A stretch of DNA of 53,572 nt from Flavobacteriaceae bacterium (GTDB taxonomy: Bacteria; Bacteroidota; Bacteroidia; Flavobacteriales; Flavobacteriaceae): the NCBI GenBank assembly GCA_947379965.1, contig CANCPC010000007.1:1-53572 (forward strand), given 5' to 3'. Position numbers and translations under genes: made by a program. Positions 17,200 to 27,313 of this stretch are shown piece after piece; within the stretch, counting starts at the first letter, position 1; each line of letters starts with the position of its first letter. The notes under the pieces are model-generated. The model worked only from the letters and a program-made list of their open reading frames with translations. It ran no database searches and was not told the DNA's origin.

Positions 17200-18318
17200 A
17201 TGAAAGAGCAGGATTTATTTCATCTATTGGCATTGCAACAAGTTGATGGTGTCGGCGATATTATGGCCAAAAAGTTGATCAATCATTGCGGAACTGCATC
17301 GGCAGTTTTCGAAACAAAACACTCCAAATTAGTTGGTATTGATGGCTTTGGTTCTGGATTATTGCGAAATTTAAAAAATAAATCGGTTTTCGAAAAGGCT
17401 GAAAAAGAACTTCTGTTTATAAAATCAAACGGAATTGATATTACTTATTTTCAAGATGAAAATTATCCAGATCGATTGAAACATTGCATCGACGGACCTG
17501 TTTTATTGTTTAGTTCGGGAAATATTGATCTACAAAACAAAAAAATAATTAGCATTGTGGGTACGCGACAAATCACCTCCTATGGAATGGAATTTTGCCG
17601 AAAATTAATCGAAGATTTGGCCCCGCTTGATCCCGTAATTGTGAGTGGTTTTGCTTATGGTGTCGATATTTTTGCCCATCAATTAGCGATAGAACACAAC
17701 CTTCAAACAATAGGAGTTGTGGCTCACGGATTAAACCAAATTTATCCCAAAACACACAAGAAATATGTAGCTAAAGTAGAGCAAAATGGTGGTTTTATGA
17801 CTGAATTTTGGAGTACCTCAAATCCTGAGAAAGAGAATTTTGTTCGAAGAAATCGCATTGTGGCAGGTATTTCTGAAGCTACGATTGTCATTGAATCAGC
17901 CGATAGAGGAGGTTCATTAATTACGGCCAACATTGCCAACGATTACAATCGCGATGTTTTTGCAGTTCCGGGTAGAACAACGGACAAATATAGCCAAGGT
18001 TGTAATAATTTAATAAAAACGCAAAAAGCAAATTTGCTAACCAGCGCCGCCGATTTGGTTTATATCCTGAATTGGGATATTGGGAATGCTTCGAAATCTC
18101 GCAATGACGCAAAACCTGTGCAAAAACAATTGTTTGTAACCCTCGAACCCGACGAGCAAAAAGTATATGATTTTCTCCTAAAAACGGGAAAAGAATTGAT
18201 GGATATTATTGCTTTGAGATGCGATTTTCCCATTTATAAAATCTCAGGAATGCTCTTGAATATGGAACTTAAAGGAGTTATTAGACCCTTGCCAGGGAAA
18301 TTTTTTGAGGCGATTTGA
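17200..18318 (+). CDS. dprA: DNA-processing protein DprA
   Basis: A 372-residue protein that loads RecA on incoming single-stranded DNA during transformation. It has an N-terminal helix-hairpin-helix-like part (about residues 1-70). The Rossmann-type DprA core has IVGTRQITSYG, VSGFAYGVDIFAHQLAI and RGGSLITANIANDY with VFAVPG. A C-terminal winged-helix part (DIIALRCDFPIYKISGMLLNMELKGVI) completes it. Length and motifs are normal. recA is 2.1 kb downstream on the other strand, but they are separate units. It is divergent from the HU/SPOR gene. Confidence 0.95.
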   Translation: MKEQDLFHLLALQQVDGVGDIMAKKLINHCGTASAVFETKHSKLVGIDGFGSGLLRNLKNKSVFEKAEKELLFIKSNGIDITYFQDENYPDRLKHCIDGPVLLFSSGNIDLQNKKIISIVGTRQITSYGMEFCRKLIEDLAPLDPVIVSGFAYGVDIFAHQLAIEHNLQTIGVVAHGLNQIYPKTHKKYVAKVEQNGGFMTEFWSTSNPEKENFVRRNRIVAGISEATIVIESADRGGSLITANIANDYNRDVFAVPGRTTDKYSQGCNNLIKTQKANLLTSAADLVYILNWDIGNASKSRNDAKPVQKQLFVTLEPDEQKVYDFLLKTGKELMDIIALRCDFPIYKISGMLLNMELKGVIRPLPGKFFEAI

Positions 18319-18394
18319 TTTTTAGCTACATAACGCAAATAGGGTCATTTAACAAAAGTATAAAAGTTTTTTCTATTTTTACTACAATCTTAAA

Positions 18395-18417
18395 AGACCT
18401 TATGTACCTTATCTGGT
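18395..18417. repeat. Dispersed repeat B, copy 1
   Basis: On the minus strand this 23-mer begins ACCAGATAAGG and ends ATAAGGTCT, a variant of the ACCATATAAGG...TAAGGTCA family seen also at 22041, 22151 and 52778. It lies between the convergent dprA and trpS genes. Confidence 0.5.
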
Positions 18418-18430
18418 AAATTTTTATTTT

Positions 18431-19402
18431 TTACTCAAATCCCAGTTTTTCTCTAACTCTTCCTAAAACTCCATTAGCAACAACTCCCGCTTTTTGGGCA
18501 CCTGTTTTCAATAAAGCATCTACTTCGGGAAGATTGTTCATGTAATAATTGTATTTCTCTCTTTCGGTTTTAAATCTTTCAATAATTAGTTCAAAAAGAG
18601 CTTGTTTGGCGTGACCATAACCATAATTTCCGCCTAAATAATTAGCAGTCATAATTTCGATTTGGCTTTCGTTTGCCAATAATTTATAAAGTGCAAAAGC
18701 GTTACAAGTTTCTGGATTTTTTGGATCTTCGAGCGGTGTGCTATCCGTTTCAATTCCCATTATTTGCTTGCGCAAGGCTTTATCATCCAAGAATATATTG
18801 ATGAAATTATTAGCCGATTTACTCATTTTTCCACCATTAGTTCCCGGAATAAACATGGTATCTTTCTGAATTTTGGCTTCAGGAAGTACAAAAGTTTCTC
18901 CCATTTGGTGATTGAAACGAGAGGCCACATCGCGAGTAATTTCGACATGTTGCAATTGGTCTTTTCCAACAGGAACAAATTCGGCGTCGTACAACAATAT
19001 ATCCGCAGCCATAAGCATTGGATACGAAAACAATCCAGCATTTACGTCTTCTAATCTATCGGCTTTGTCTTTGAAGGAATGAGCTAATGTCAATCTTTGG
19101 AAAGGAAAAAAACAACTTAAATACCAAGACAATTCCGCTGTTTGTGGCACATCAGATTGGCGGTAAAAAACTACTTTATTCACATCTAGACCACAAGCAA
19201 GCCAAGCTGCTGCTGTGCTATACGTGTTTTCTCTTAATGTTTTTCCGTCTTTTATTTGGGTAATCGAATGCAAATCGGCAATGAATAGAAACGATTCGTT
19301 TTCAGGATTATTCGATAATTCGATTGCAGGAATGATTGCGCCAAGTAAATTTCCTAAATGTGGTGTTCCTGTACTTTGAACGCCAGTGAGTATTTTTGCC
19401 AT
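18431..19402 (-). CDS. trpS: Tryptophan--tRNA ligase
   Basis: A 323-residue class I synthetase that charges tRNA-Trp. The HIGH-like motif is TGTPHLGNLLGA (His15-Asn18) and the KMSKS loop is GKMSKSANN near residue 193; the Trp-binding segments and length are normal for bacterial TrpRS. A -7-like box (minus-strand TAAATTTG, plus 19428-19435) lies 25 bases upstream, without a clear -33 element. It is convergent with dprA. Confidence 0.96.
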   Translation of the reverse strand: MAKILTGVQSTGTPHLGNLLGAIIPAIELSNNPENESFLFIADLHSITQIKDGKTLRENTYSTAAAWLACGLDVNKVVFYRQSDVPQTAELSWYLSCFFPFQRLTLAHSFKDKADRLEDVNAGLFSYPMLMAADILLYDAEFVPVGKDQLQHVEITRDVASRFNHQMGETFVLPEAKIQKDTMFIPGTNGGKMSKSANNFINIFLDDKALRKQIMGIETDSTPLEDPKNPETCNAFALYKLLANESQIEIMTANYLGGNYGYGHAKQALFELIIERFKTEREKYNYYMNNLPEVDALLKTGAQKAGVVANGVLGRVREKLGFE

Positions 19403-19576
19403 TGTGTTTTTATACTTAAAAAGTTTTCAAATTTAATGCTTTTATAATAATTAGCACGGTATTACTTTGTTTTGAGCTATTATTTTTGTCATTTCGGCAA
19501 TGGAGAAATCAGATTATTTAAGAATTTTAATAAAATAAAATACAATATTTCACTTAAAAAAGTAAATTTGAAAGCT

Positions 19577-20326
19577 ATGAGAGGAATAAAAATTATTTTT
19601 TGGTTGATTTGGCGCGTATGGTTTTACATTGTAATGGCCATCCCCATCCTTATTATGTTTCCTTTTTTGGTAGCTTCCATTTTGACAGAAAGCGGTTACC
19701 CTTACTTTTTTAAAATGGCACGAATTTGGTCGAAATTCATTCTTATCGGAATGGGTTTTTATTATAAAATCGAGAGAGAGCAAGCGCTAGATCCCAACCA
19801 AAACTATATGATTGTAGCTAATCACACCTCGATGATTGACATTATGTTAATGCTTGTAACGATCAAAAAACCATTCGTTTTTGTAGGGAAACAAGAATTA
19901 TCTAAAATTCCACTGTTTGGATTTTTCTATAAACGCACTTGTATTTTGGTAGATAGATCAAGTTCTAGAAGTAAACACCGCGTTTTCGAAAGAGCCCAAA
20001 AACGAATCAATCAAGGACTTAGTATTTGTATTTTTCCTGAAGGTGGCGTTCCTGATGATGAATCTGTAGTTTTAGATTTCTTTAAAGATGGTGCTTTCCG
20101 CCTTGCAATCGATCATCAATTACCAATTGTTCCGATTAGTTTTGCGGATAATAAAAAACGTTTTTCCTATACTTTTTTTAGCGGAAGCCCAGGACTTTTG
20201 AGAGTAAAAATTCATTCATTTGTTGAAACAAATGAAAAGACGATGGCCGATAAAAATTATCTAAAAGAGCAAGTTTGGAAAATAATTCACGATCAATTAG
20301 AACTATTTGAATCTAAAAGTAGTTAA
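19577..20326 (+). CDS. 1-acyl-sn-glycerol-3-phosphate acyltransferase (PlsC-like)
   Basis: A lysophosphatidate acyltransferase family member of about 249 residues. The catalytic motif NHTSMID (H-x4-D) and the later glycerol-phosphate motif FPEGG are present. Two hydrophobic segments near the N-terminus (WLIWRVWFYIVMAIPILIMF) anchor it to the inner membrane. I start at MRGIKII (19577). A frame extends 35 codons upstream, but that part (SYYFCHFGNGEI...) is not typical and contains a -7-like TAAATTTG (19563-19570) just before this ATG. A second PlsC-like gene is at 31699, so the two may differ in acyl donor or substrate. Confidence 0.88.
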   Translation: MRGIKIIFWLIWRVWFYIVMAIPILIMFPFLVASILTESGYPYFFKMARIWSKFILIGMGFYYKIEREQALDPNQNYMIVANHTSMIDIMLMLVTIKKPFVFVGKQELSKIPLFGFFYKRTCILVDRSSSRSKHRVFERAQKRINQGLSICIFPEGGVPDDESVVLDFFKDGAFRLAIDHQLPIVPISFADNKKRFSYTFFSGSPGLLRVKIHSFVETNEKTMADKNYLKEQVWKIIHDQLELFESKSS

Positions 20327-20358
20327 GTAATTTGTTATTTCTCCATCGTCGAAATGAC

Positions 20359-20416
20359 AAATTTGAATACAAAAAAAGAGTTCACCATGGTGAACTCTTT
20401 TTTTGTATTCAAATTT
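20359..20416. terminator. Perfect 58-bp palindrome, bidirectional terminator
   Basis: Bases 20359-20416 read identically on both strands: 29-base arms around the centre CCATGG with GAGTTCACC/GGTGAACTC and seven A/T on each side. It fills the space between the convergent acyltransferase and recA genes, and its end touches the recA stop codon. As RNA it gives a long GC-cored hairpin followed by Us in either direction. Confidence 0.9.
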
Positions 20417-21432
20417 TAAGCATTTTGCTCTTTTATCAAAGCCTTGATTTTGGCTTCTAATTCGTCCGCTAGTTCTGGATTATCTTTGATTAAAGCTTTT
20501 ACTGCATCACGGCCTTGCCCTAATTTGGTTTCACCATAACTAAACCAAGACCCTGCTTTTTTTATGATTTCAAATTCTACGGCCAAATCTAAGATTTCAC
20601 CTGTTTTCGAAATTCCTTCACCATACATTATGTCAAATTCAGCTACTTTAAATGGCGGTGCCACTTTGTTTTTCACCACTTTAACTTTGGTTCTATTCCC
20701 AAGTACATTATCTCCATCTTTTATTTGAGTAGAACGACGAATATCTAAACGAACTGAGGCGTAAAACTTCAATGCATTTCCACCAGTTGTAGTTTCAGGA
20801 CTTCCGAACATTACACCAATTTTCTCTCTCAACTGATTGATGAAGAAAACAGTACAGTTTGTTTTGCTAATCGTTCCAGTTAGTTTTCTCAGTGCTTGTG
20901 ACATCAAACGAGCGTGCAATCCCATTTTAGAATCACCCATTTCACCTTCAATTTCACTTTTTGGCGTTAAAGCCGCAACCGAGTCAATTACAACAATATC
21001 TATGGCGCCAGAACGAATTAAATTCTCGGCAATTTCCAATGCTTGTTCCCCATTGTCTGGTTGAGATATGATTAAGTTTTCGATATCAACGCCTAATTTT
21101 TCGGCATAATTTCTATCGAAAGCGTGTTCGGCATCTATAAAAGCTGCAATTCCACCAGCTTTTTGAGCTTCGGCAATGGCGTGCAATGTCAATGTTGTTT
21201 TTCCTGAAGATTCCGGACCGTAAATTTCGATCACTCTTCCTTTAGGGTAACCGCCAACTCCTAAGGCTAAATCAATTCCCAAAGATCCAGAAGAAATAGT
21301 TTCTACTTCTTCGATTGCTTTGTCTCCCATTTTCATAACCGTACCTTTTCCGTAGGTTTTATCAAGCTTATCAAGTGTAAGTTGTAGCGCTTTTAATTTA
21401 GCTTCTTTCTCTGAACTCATCTTTTCTTTCAT
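20416..21432 (-). CDS. recA: Recombinase RecA
   Basis: A 338-residue ATP-dependent strand-exchange protein and SOS co-protease. Walker A GPESSGKT is at residues 72-79, Walker B-like [17 protein letters not shown] follows, and the L2 loop has [17 protein letters not shown]. Length is normal. The annotated ATG could be replaced by the in-frame ATG four codons later (MSSEKEAK), the more usual RecA N-terminus. I do not see a recognisable LexA box upstream. It ends against the 58-bp palindrome. Confidence 0.98.
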   Translation of the reverse strand: MKEKMSSEKEAKLKALQLTLDKLDKTYGKGTVMKMGDKAIEEVETISSGSLGIDLALGVGGYPKGRVIEIYGPESSGKTTLTLHAIAEAQKAGGIAAFIDAEHAFDRNYAEKLGVDIENLIISQPDNGEQALEIAENLIRSGAIDIVVIDSVAALTPKSEIEGEMGDSKMGLHARLMSQALRKLTGTISKTNCTVFFINQLREKIGVMFGSPETTTGGNALKFYASVRLDIRRSTQIKDGDNVLGNRTKVKVVKNKVAPPFKVAEFDIMYGEGISKTGEILDLAVEFEIIKKAGSWFSYGETKLGQGRDAVKALIKDNPELADELEAKIKALIKEQNA

Positions 21433-21514
21433 TTATTTTTGTGCTTATCTTTTTGTAAAAATACTTCTTTTTTTGGAAGTAGCAAGGGGAATTTTAAACG
21501 TTACAAACATAGTT

Positions 21515-22024
21515 TTAAACAAACAAAGCTTTCAGTTCCGTTGCATCGTTTGGTTTCATTTTTCCAGCCAAAAGCAAACTCAATTGTTTACGTCTCAATG
21601 CATCTTTATAACGGTTAATTTCGAGTTTTGTTTCAGGAATTATTTCGGGAACTTGAACTGGTTTTCCAGTTTCATCAACGGCAACGAATGTATAAATGGC
21701 TTCGTTAGATTTGATTCTTTCGCCAGATTTTCTATCTTCGATCCAAACATCAAGATAAATTTCCATCGAAGTATTGAAGGCTCTTGATACTTTTGCTTCA
21801 ACAATAACAACACTTCCCAGGGGAATAGCTTTATTAAAAGCAACATGATTTACCGATACCGTTACCGAAATTTGTCGAGAATGTCTTCCTGCCGAAATAC
21901 TCGCCGCACGATCCATTCGCGCTAATAATTCGCCGCCAAAAAGATTATTCAAAGCGTTGGTTTCACTTGGTAAAACCAAATCTGTTAATATGGTCAAAGA
22001 TTCAGAAGGATGTTTTGAAGTCAT
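21515..22024 (-). CDS. Acyl-CoA thioesterase, hotdog fold
   Basis: A 169-residue YciA/BFIT-like thioesterase that hydrolyses acyl-CoA in the cytoplasm. The family motif is ALNNLFGGELLARMD (about residues 24-38), where the Asn and the helix Asp are the usual catalytic residues. The second strand block is VSVNHVAFNKAIPLGS. It lies 82 bases upstream of recA on the same strand. Copies of repeat B flank its 5' side, so it probably has its own transcript. The acyl chain preference is unknown. Confidence 0.9.
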   Translation of the reverse strand: MTSKHPSESLTILTDLVLPSETNALNNLFGGELLARMDRAASISAGRHSRQISVTVSVNHVAFNKAIPLGSVVIVEAKVSRAFNTSMEIYLDVWIEDRKSGERIKSNEAIYTFVAVDETGKPVQVPEIIPETKLEINRYKDALRRKQLSLLLAGKMKPNDATELKALFV

Positions 22025-22040
22025 TTTTTATGTGATTTTA

Positions 22041-22063
22041 ACCATATAAGGCATTTAAGGTTA
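22041..22063. repeat. Dispersed repeat B, copy 2
   Basis: ACCATATAAGG, AT, TTAAGGTTA: 23 bases upstream of the thioesterase gene. It is the reverse complement of copy 3 (22151-22173) with two mismatches, so the pair can fold back across about 87 bases. Confidence 0.65.
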
Positions 22064-22150
22064 TTTAAGTTGTTGAAGTACAAATTGAATTTTCTTAGTA
22101 AAATCATAAAATTGTTTCAGTGTTTAAAAACTTTTCCATCCAACCTTGAA

Positions 22151-22173
22151 TGACCTTAAATGCCTTACATGGT
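22151..22173. repeat. Dispersed repeat B, copy 3
   Basis: TGACCTTAAATGCC followed by TTACATGGT, 23 bases, the reverse complement of the 22041 copy with two mismatches. It is just after the DoxX-like gene stop. Confidence 0.65.
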
Positions 22174-22197
22174 AAATTTTTAAAATCCAAATAGTCT

Positions 22198-22581
22198 CTA
22201 ATTCAACCAATAAACCGCTAAAACTGCAGGAATAAAATAAATGACAATGGTTCTTGCGCCATCATAATCCTTCGCTAATCGTTGTCCAAAAAGCAACATT
22301 AATAAAGTAATACAAGAAAATACGGCTCCATATAATCCGAAGGTTCTTCCGTTGTTTACCAATAATTGAATGCCACCAACAATGCATAAAATACCCGAAA
22401 TTAATTCTAAAATTAGGATATTTAACAAAGCCAAATCTACAAGATTTTTGAGTTGAGTTTTGGCAAAATGTTCTTTTAACCAACTGAGATTATCTTTCCA
22501 ATAAAACAATTTATCATAACCGGATTGTATAAAGGTAATGGCCAAAAAAACCAAAAGTAAAATAGATGCAGCGTTGTTCAT
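22198..22581 (-). CDS. DoxX-like membrane protein
   Basis: A 127-residue protein with four hydrophobic segments (about residues 5-22, 47-67, 76-96 and 106-125) and the early motif FIQSGYDKLFYWKD typical of the DoxX/DoxD family. Members are small inner-membrane proteins, some linked to quinone or redox chemistry, but most are undefined. It starts 4 bases after holB ends, so it is co-transcribed with holB as the distal gene. The function is not deducible from context. Confidence 0.75.
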   Translation of the reverse strand: MNNAASILLLVFLAITFIQSGYDKLFYWKDNLSWLKEHFAKTQLKNLVDLALLNILILELISGILCIVGGIQLLVNNGRTFGLYGAVFSCITLLMLLFGQRLAKDYDGARTIVIYFIPAVLAVYWLN

Positions 22582-22585
22582 AATC

Positions 22586-23734
22586 TTATTTTTTGTGGAT
22601 TAAACGAGTAAGTTTTATAGATAAATCGGTCAAGATTATTTTCGCATTTCCGTTGCGTTCTATATGATATATCGCATCGGATAATTCTTGAAATATTTCA
22701 TGAATGTTGTTACCGTTTACAAAAGGTGCAAATTTTGCAATAGAAAAATTCTCTACCGTTGGTTCTAAATAAACTAAACTTGGACTTTCGTAATTGTACA
22801 TTAATGCCTGACGAAAAAGATCGATACAAAACTGAAGGAATTTTTTTTGAGTTTCTCTTCCTAAAGTAGCAATTTGTTCACTCCATTGAATTAAATCAGC
22901 AATTACTTCAGGATTTCCTTTGGCTTTAAAAGCGGCACGAACCCAAACCACAAACCATTGCTCAAAAGGAAACTCGTCGTTGTCCTCTTTTAAAAAATGC
23001 AATGCTTTATTGTAATTTCCTTGTGCTTGATGCGCTATTTTTGCCGCTATTTTTGTTTCAATATTTTCAAGCGAAACCAAAGCTTCGGTAATTATATGTT
23101 CGCTTAATCCATTGAAATGCAATACTTGGCAACGCGAACGAATCGTTTGAATAATATCTTCTTCGTTTTCAGAGATTAAAATAAAAATCGTTTTTTCTGG
23201 AGGTTCTTCTAATAATTTTAGCAATTTATTAGAAGCCTCAACGTTCATTTTGTCAGCCATCCAAATAATTAGGATTTTATATCCTCCTTCGTAGGATTTT
23301 AAAGACAAAGTTTTTAAAATATCACTTGCATCTTCTACACGAATTAAACCCTGCTTATTTTGAACTCCTAAAACAAAATACCAATCGAATAAACTACCGT
23401 AAGGATTTTGTTCAATAAACATTCTCCATTCGGCAATGAAATCAATGCTTTTGGGTTTTGTTTTTACATCTTCGGTGCTTACCGTTGGATAAACGAAATG
23501 CAAATCGGGATGCGAAATTTTCTGAAATTTAAGATTGCAACTTTCATTTTCTCCTATATTTTCGCCGTTTTGATTGCTACACAAAATGTATTGAGCATAA
23601 GCAATTGCCATAGGTAAAGTTCCGCTTCCTTCAGGACCAATAAATAATTGTGCGTGAGGAATTCTGCCCAAATCGGCACTTCTTGTCAAATGATTTTTGA
23701 TGTATTCTTGGCCTAAAATTTCTGAAAACTGCAT
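22586..23734 (-). CDS. holB: DNA polymerase III delta' subunit
   Basis: A clamp-loader AAA+ subunit that helps place the beta clamp at primer ends. The start is MQFSEILGQEYIKNHL (23734); a frame extends 16 codons upstream but is Phe/Cys-rich and atypical. N-terminal segments LTRSADLGRIPHAQLFIGPEGSGTLPMA show the AAA+ fold with a degenerate P-loop, as expected for delta'. IWMADKMNVEASNKLLKLLEEPPEKTIFIL is the signature around the SRC-equivalent IRSRCQVLHF. About 382 residues. A DoxX-like gene follows directly. Confidence 0.92.
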   Translation of the reverse strand: MQFSEILGQEYIKNHLTRSADLGRIPHAQLFIGPEGSGTLPMAIAYAQYILCSNQNGENIGENESCNLKFQKISHPDLHFVYPTVSTEDVKTKPKSIDFIAEWRMFIEQNPYGSLFDWYFVLGVQNKQGLIRVEDASDILKTLSLKSYEGGYKILIIWMADKMNVEASNKLLKLLEEPPEKTIFILISENEEDIIQTIRSRCQVLHFNGLSEHIITEALVSLENIETKIAAKIAHQAQGNYNKALHFLKEDNDEFPFEQWFVVWVRAAFKAKGNPEVIADLIQWSEQIATLGRETQKKFLQFCIDLFRQALMYNYESPSLVYLEPTVENFSIAKFAPFVNGNNIHEIFQELSDAIYHIERNGNAKIILTDLSIKLTRLIHKK

Positions 23735-23954
23735 AAGGCAAATATAGAAGAAAAAGCACGATTTTCGAAATTTAGCTTTCAAAATTATTCTTAAAACATC
23801 TTTTCCAGAAGCATAAAAAACAGAAAAACATCAAGTTATATTAATTTACAACGATTTCGTTATTGAATGTTGCCTTTTTTTGAGGATTTTCAATTTATAG
23901 CTAACCTAAAAGTTCTATCTTTGCTTTTCTATCAAAATAACAAAAAATACTTTT

Positions 23955-25142
23955 ATGAAAACTATAAACGACTTCGATTTCAAAAACAAAAAAGCTATAA
24001 TCCGCGTAGATTTTAATGTGCCTTTAGATGAAAATTTTAATGTAACCGATGCTACCCGTATCGATGCTGCAAAACCTACAATTGATAAAATTATTGCCGA
24101 TGGAGGAAGTGTAATTTTGATGTCGCATTTAGGTCGTCCAAAAGGCGTTGAGGAAAAATATTCATTGAAACATATCATCAATAAAGTTTCAGAAATTCTT
24201 GGAGTAACGGTTCAATTTGCTTCCAATTGTGTAGGTGAAGAAGCTAAAAATGCTTCAGAAAATCTTCAACCAGGAAGTGTCTTATTGTTAGAAAATTTAC
24301 GTTTTCACGATGAAGAAGAAGCTGGAGATGTTGCTTTTGCAAAAGAATTAGCTTCACTTGGTGATGTTTATGTGAACGACGCTTTTGGAACAGCACACAG
24401 AGCACATGCTTCAACAACGATAATCGCGCAGTTTTTTCCAAATGAAAAATGTTTCGGATTATTATTGGCAAAAGAAATCGAAAGCTTAAACAGAGTATTA
24501 AAAGATTCTCAAAAGCCAGTTACTGCAGTTCTTGGAGGATCAAAAGTTTCTTCTAAAATTACGGTTATCGAAAATATTTTAGACAAAGTAGATCATATGA
24601 TTATTGGCGGCGGAATGACTTTTACTTTCGTGAAAGCGCTGGGCGGAAAAGTAGGTAATTCTATTTGTGAAGATGACAAACAAGAATTAGCATTAGAAAT
24701 ATTAAGATTGGCCAAAGAAAAAGGAGTTCAAATTCATATTCCTGTTGATGTTGTTGCTGCGGATGATTTCTCGAATACGGCTAACAAACAAATTGTTGAT
24801 GTAAGAGAAATTCCTGACGGTTGGGAAGGATTAGATGCAGGTCCAAAATCTTTGGAAAATTTCAAAAAAGTAATTTTAGAATCAAAAACCATACTTTGGA
24901 ACGGACCATTAGGCGTTTTCGAAATGGAAAGTTTTGCAAACGGAACAATACAATTAGGTAACTTTATTGCCGAAGCAACTGCAAATGGTGCTTTCTCACT
25001 TGTAGGTGGAGGAGACTCAGTAGCAGCGGTAAAACAATTTGGTTTTGAAGATAAGGTAAGTTACGTTTCTACAGGAGGTGGAGCCATGCTTGAAATGTTA
25101 GAAGGTAGAATATTACCTGGAATTGCAGCAATTTTAGATTAA
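23955..25142 (+). CDS. pgk: Phosphoglycerate kinase
   Basis: A 395-residue glycolytic and gluconeogenic enzyme that transfers the 1-phosphate of 1,3-bisphosphoglycerate to ADP. Signatures: VDFNVPLD (residues 16-23), SHLGRPKG, and the nucleotide-loop [13 protein letters not shown] near the C-terminus. Length is normal. A -7-like TATCTTTG (23916-23923) lies 31 bases upstream; the -33 element is not clear. The next gene begins 104 bases later. Confidence 0.98.
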   Translation: MKTINDFDFKNKKAIIRVDFNVPLDENFNVTDATRIDAAKPTIDKIIADGGSVILMSHLGRPKGVEEKYSLKHIINKVSEILGVTVQFASNCVGEEAKNASENLQPGSVLLLENLRFHDEEEAGDVAFAKELASLGDVYVNDAFGTAHRAHASTTIIAQFFPNEKCFGLLLAKEIESLNRVLKDSQKPVTAVLGGSKVSSKITVIENILDKVDHMIIGGGMTFTFVKALGGKVGNSICEDDKQELALEILRLAKEKGVQIHIPVDVVAADDFSNTANKQIVDVREIPDGWEGLDAGPKSLENFKKVILESKTILWNGPLGVFEMESFANGTIQLGNFIAEATANGAFSLVGGGDSVAAVKQFGFEDKVSYVSTGGGAMLEMLEGRILPGIAAILD

Positions 25143-25246
25143 TACAGCAATTTTAACATTATTTACTGAAAATTTTAGTTGTAAGTTAATATGTTTGTAA
25201 AAAAGGCTTTATAATCAATTGAAATATAGCCTATTGATTAAAAATT

Positions 25247-27289
25247 ATGATTACAAAAAACTCCCTTTTATCCCTTTTTCTGTTGGTGTCAATTCATTTG
25301 TTTTCACAGAATGTTACAACATCTGAAGTCAAATTATCCTTTTTAGATTCAATCAAGAAATCTTTTGTAAAGGACGATATGGCTTCTTGTGTGGATAGTT
25401 TGTGGACAAAAGAATTGTCAAACATAGATTTATATAATGACTTAGAAAATGATATAAAGACTATCAATATTGACCAAAAAGTTGATTATGAATTGCCAAC
25501 AGAATTATTGAAGGCAAGGTTGGTTGAAATGGATGCAAAATCCCCTTTCAACATTGAATACAACGAAGGTTTGGAAAATATTATTAAGTCTTTTCTAAAA
25601 AACAGAAAAAAATCTTTCGCCCGTTTATTAGCACTTTCCGATTTTTATTTTCCAATATTCGAAGAAGCTTTAGACAAACAAAATGTTCCTTTAGAGATCA
25701 AATACTTGGCGGTAATTGAATCTGCTTTAAATCCAAAAGCGGTTTCGAAAGTGGGCGCAACGGGACTTTGGCAGTTTATGTATCAAACCGGAAAACAGTA
25801 TAATTTAAGTATTGATTCCTATGTTGATGAACGAAGTGACCCTTTAAAATCGACCGATGCTGCAGCCACTTATTTGAAAAAAATGTATGGTATTTTTGGC
25901 GATTGGGATTTGGTTTTAGCCTCTTATAATTCGGGTCCTGGAAATGTTGCAAAAGCGATTAGACGTTCGGATGGGCAGCAAAACTATTGGAATATCCGAA
26001 AAAATCTTCCTAAAGAAACCCAAGCATATGTTCCTGCTTTCTTAGCAACCATGTACATTTTCGAATACCATAATGAGCACGGAATTAGACCTGACAAAGC
26101 AGTTGTAAATCATTTTTCGACGGATACAATAATGATTAAAAAGCAAATGTCGTTCAAACAAATTTCCGATTTGCTTGATATTCCTGTTGCGCAATTGCAA
26201 TTACTAAATCCATCCTATAAACTTGATGTGGTTCCTTTTTATGAAAATCAGAGTCATTTTTTAAGGTTGCCAAAAGAGAAAGTGGCTGTTTTTGCTTCAA
26301 ATGAAAATCGAATTTATGCGTATGTTCAACGCGAAAAAGACCTTCGCGAGAAACCATTTCAGGTTATTAGAGCAATTGCTGTAAAAGACACAATTAATTT
26401 TACAACGCAAAGAATTACACTTCCTAAAACCAAATATTACAAGGTAAAACGCGGTGATAATCTTACTGAAATTGCCGATAAATATGATGTTACCGTTGCC
26501 GATTTAAAAAAATGGAATGGACTCAAAAAGAATACAGTTTCTTTTGGAAAAAATCTAAAAATCGTAACCAACGAAAGCATTGTCAAAACGATTAAGAAAG
26601 AACCTAAAGTTGCTAGAAAACAAATTGAAATTGTTCCGGATAATCAGAAAGTAGCTGTTGCAGAAGCTAAAACAGTGAAAAGTGAGGTAGCAAAAAAACC
26701 AGTTAAAGCAGATACTATAGCTACTGATACAGCTTCTTTTTATGTTGTTCAAAAAGGAGATAATTTAGGGAATATCGCTAAAAAATATAATGTTTCGGTT
26801 GAGGAAATTAAAACTTGGAATCATCTTTCTGATTTAAATATCAAATTAGGTGCTTCGTTGCAAGTGGCTAATAAAGAGTTGGAAACTAAAGAAGAAAATA
26901 TACCAGCTCCAAAATTAGAGAATATTCAATACGTAGTTTTGAAAGGGGATAACCTTGGTAAAATCTCCAAAAAATTCGGAATTTCGTTAGAAGATTTGAA
27001 ACAATGGAATAATTTGAAAGATCAAAATATTGCTTTAGGAGTTTCTTTAATTGTTGCTAAAAATGAAGTTCCAATTGTAAACATACCTTCTGCTAGCACT
27101 TTCAAGAAAAATGATAATTTAGCTTCTACTACGAAAAAGAATACATCAAATTACTATGTAAAAAAAGGAGATTCTTTGTTCAGTATTGCCAAAAAATATC
27201 CAGGAGTAAGTATTTCTGACATTAAAAAATGGAACGATATTCAAGGAGAAGAGTTGAAACCTGGAATGAAGTTAAAAATTAACGGATAG
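25247..27289 (+). CDS. MltD-like lytic transglycosylase with four LysM domains
   Basis: A 680-residue envelope protein. A signal peptide of about 20 residues (KNSLLSLFLLVSIHLFSQ) leads to an SLT domain with the catalytic Glu in YLAVIESALNPKAVS (near residue 158) and GATGLWQFM. Four LysM repeats follow at about residues 397-440, 498-540, 562-607 and 637-680, each with KxGDxLxxIAxKY and a WN pair. It probably cleaves the glycan strands of peptidoglycan and binds the wall through LysM. A -7-like TATGTTTG (25190-25197) lies upstream. The DUF1080 lipoprotein gene follows. Confidence 0.93.
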   Translation: MITKNSLLSLFLLVSIHLFSQNVTTSEVKLSFLDSIKKSFVKDDMASCVDSLWTKELSNIDLYNDLENDIKTINIDQKVDYELPTELLKARLVEMDAKSPFNIEYNEGLENIIKSFLKNRKKSFARLLALSDFYFPIFEEALDKQNVPLEIKYLAVIESALNPKAVSKVGATGLWQFMYQTGKQYNLSIDSYVDERSDPLKSTDAAATYLKKMYGIFGDWDLVLASYNSGPGNVAKAIRRSDGQQNYWNIRKNLPKETQAYVPAFLATMYIFEYHNEHGIRPDKAVVNHFSTDTIMIKKQMSFKQISDLLDIPVAQLQLLNPSYKLDVVPFYENQSHFLRLPKEKVAVFASNENRIYAYVQREKDLREKPFQVIRAIAVKDTINFTTQRITLPKTKYYKVKRGDNLTEIADKYDVTVADLKKWNGLKKNTVSFGKNLKIVTNESIVKTIKKEPKVARKQIEIVPDNQKVAVAEAKTVKSEVAKKPVKADTIATDTASFYVVQKGDNLGNIAKKYNVSVEEIKTWNHLSDLNIKLGASLQVANKELETKEENIPAPKLENIQYVVLKGDNLGKISKKFGISLEDLKQWNNLKDQNIALGVSLIVAKNEVPIVNIPSASTFKKNDNLASTTKKNTSNYYVKKGDSLFSIAKKYPGVSISDIKKWNDIQGEELKPGMKLKING

Positions 27290-27313
27290 ATTTTGTCTCT
27301 AATAAAACGGAAA

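Noticed and set aside
19472..19576. Upstream 35-codon extension of the first acyltransferase
   Set aside because: It lacks family features and contains a promoter-like -7 box immediately before the better ATG.
23735..23782. Upstream start for holB
   Set aside because: The added residues are Phe/Cys-rich and do not fit the delta' N-terminus, which begins MQFSEILGQ.
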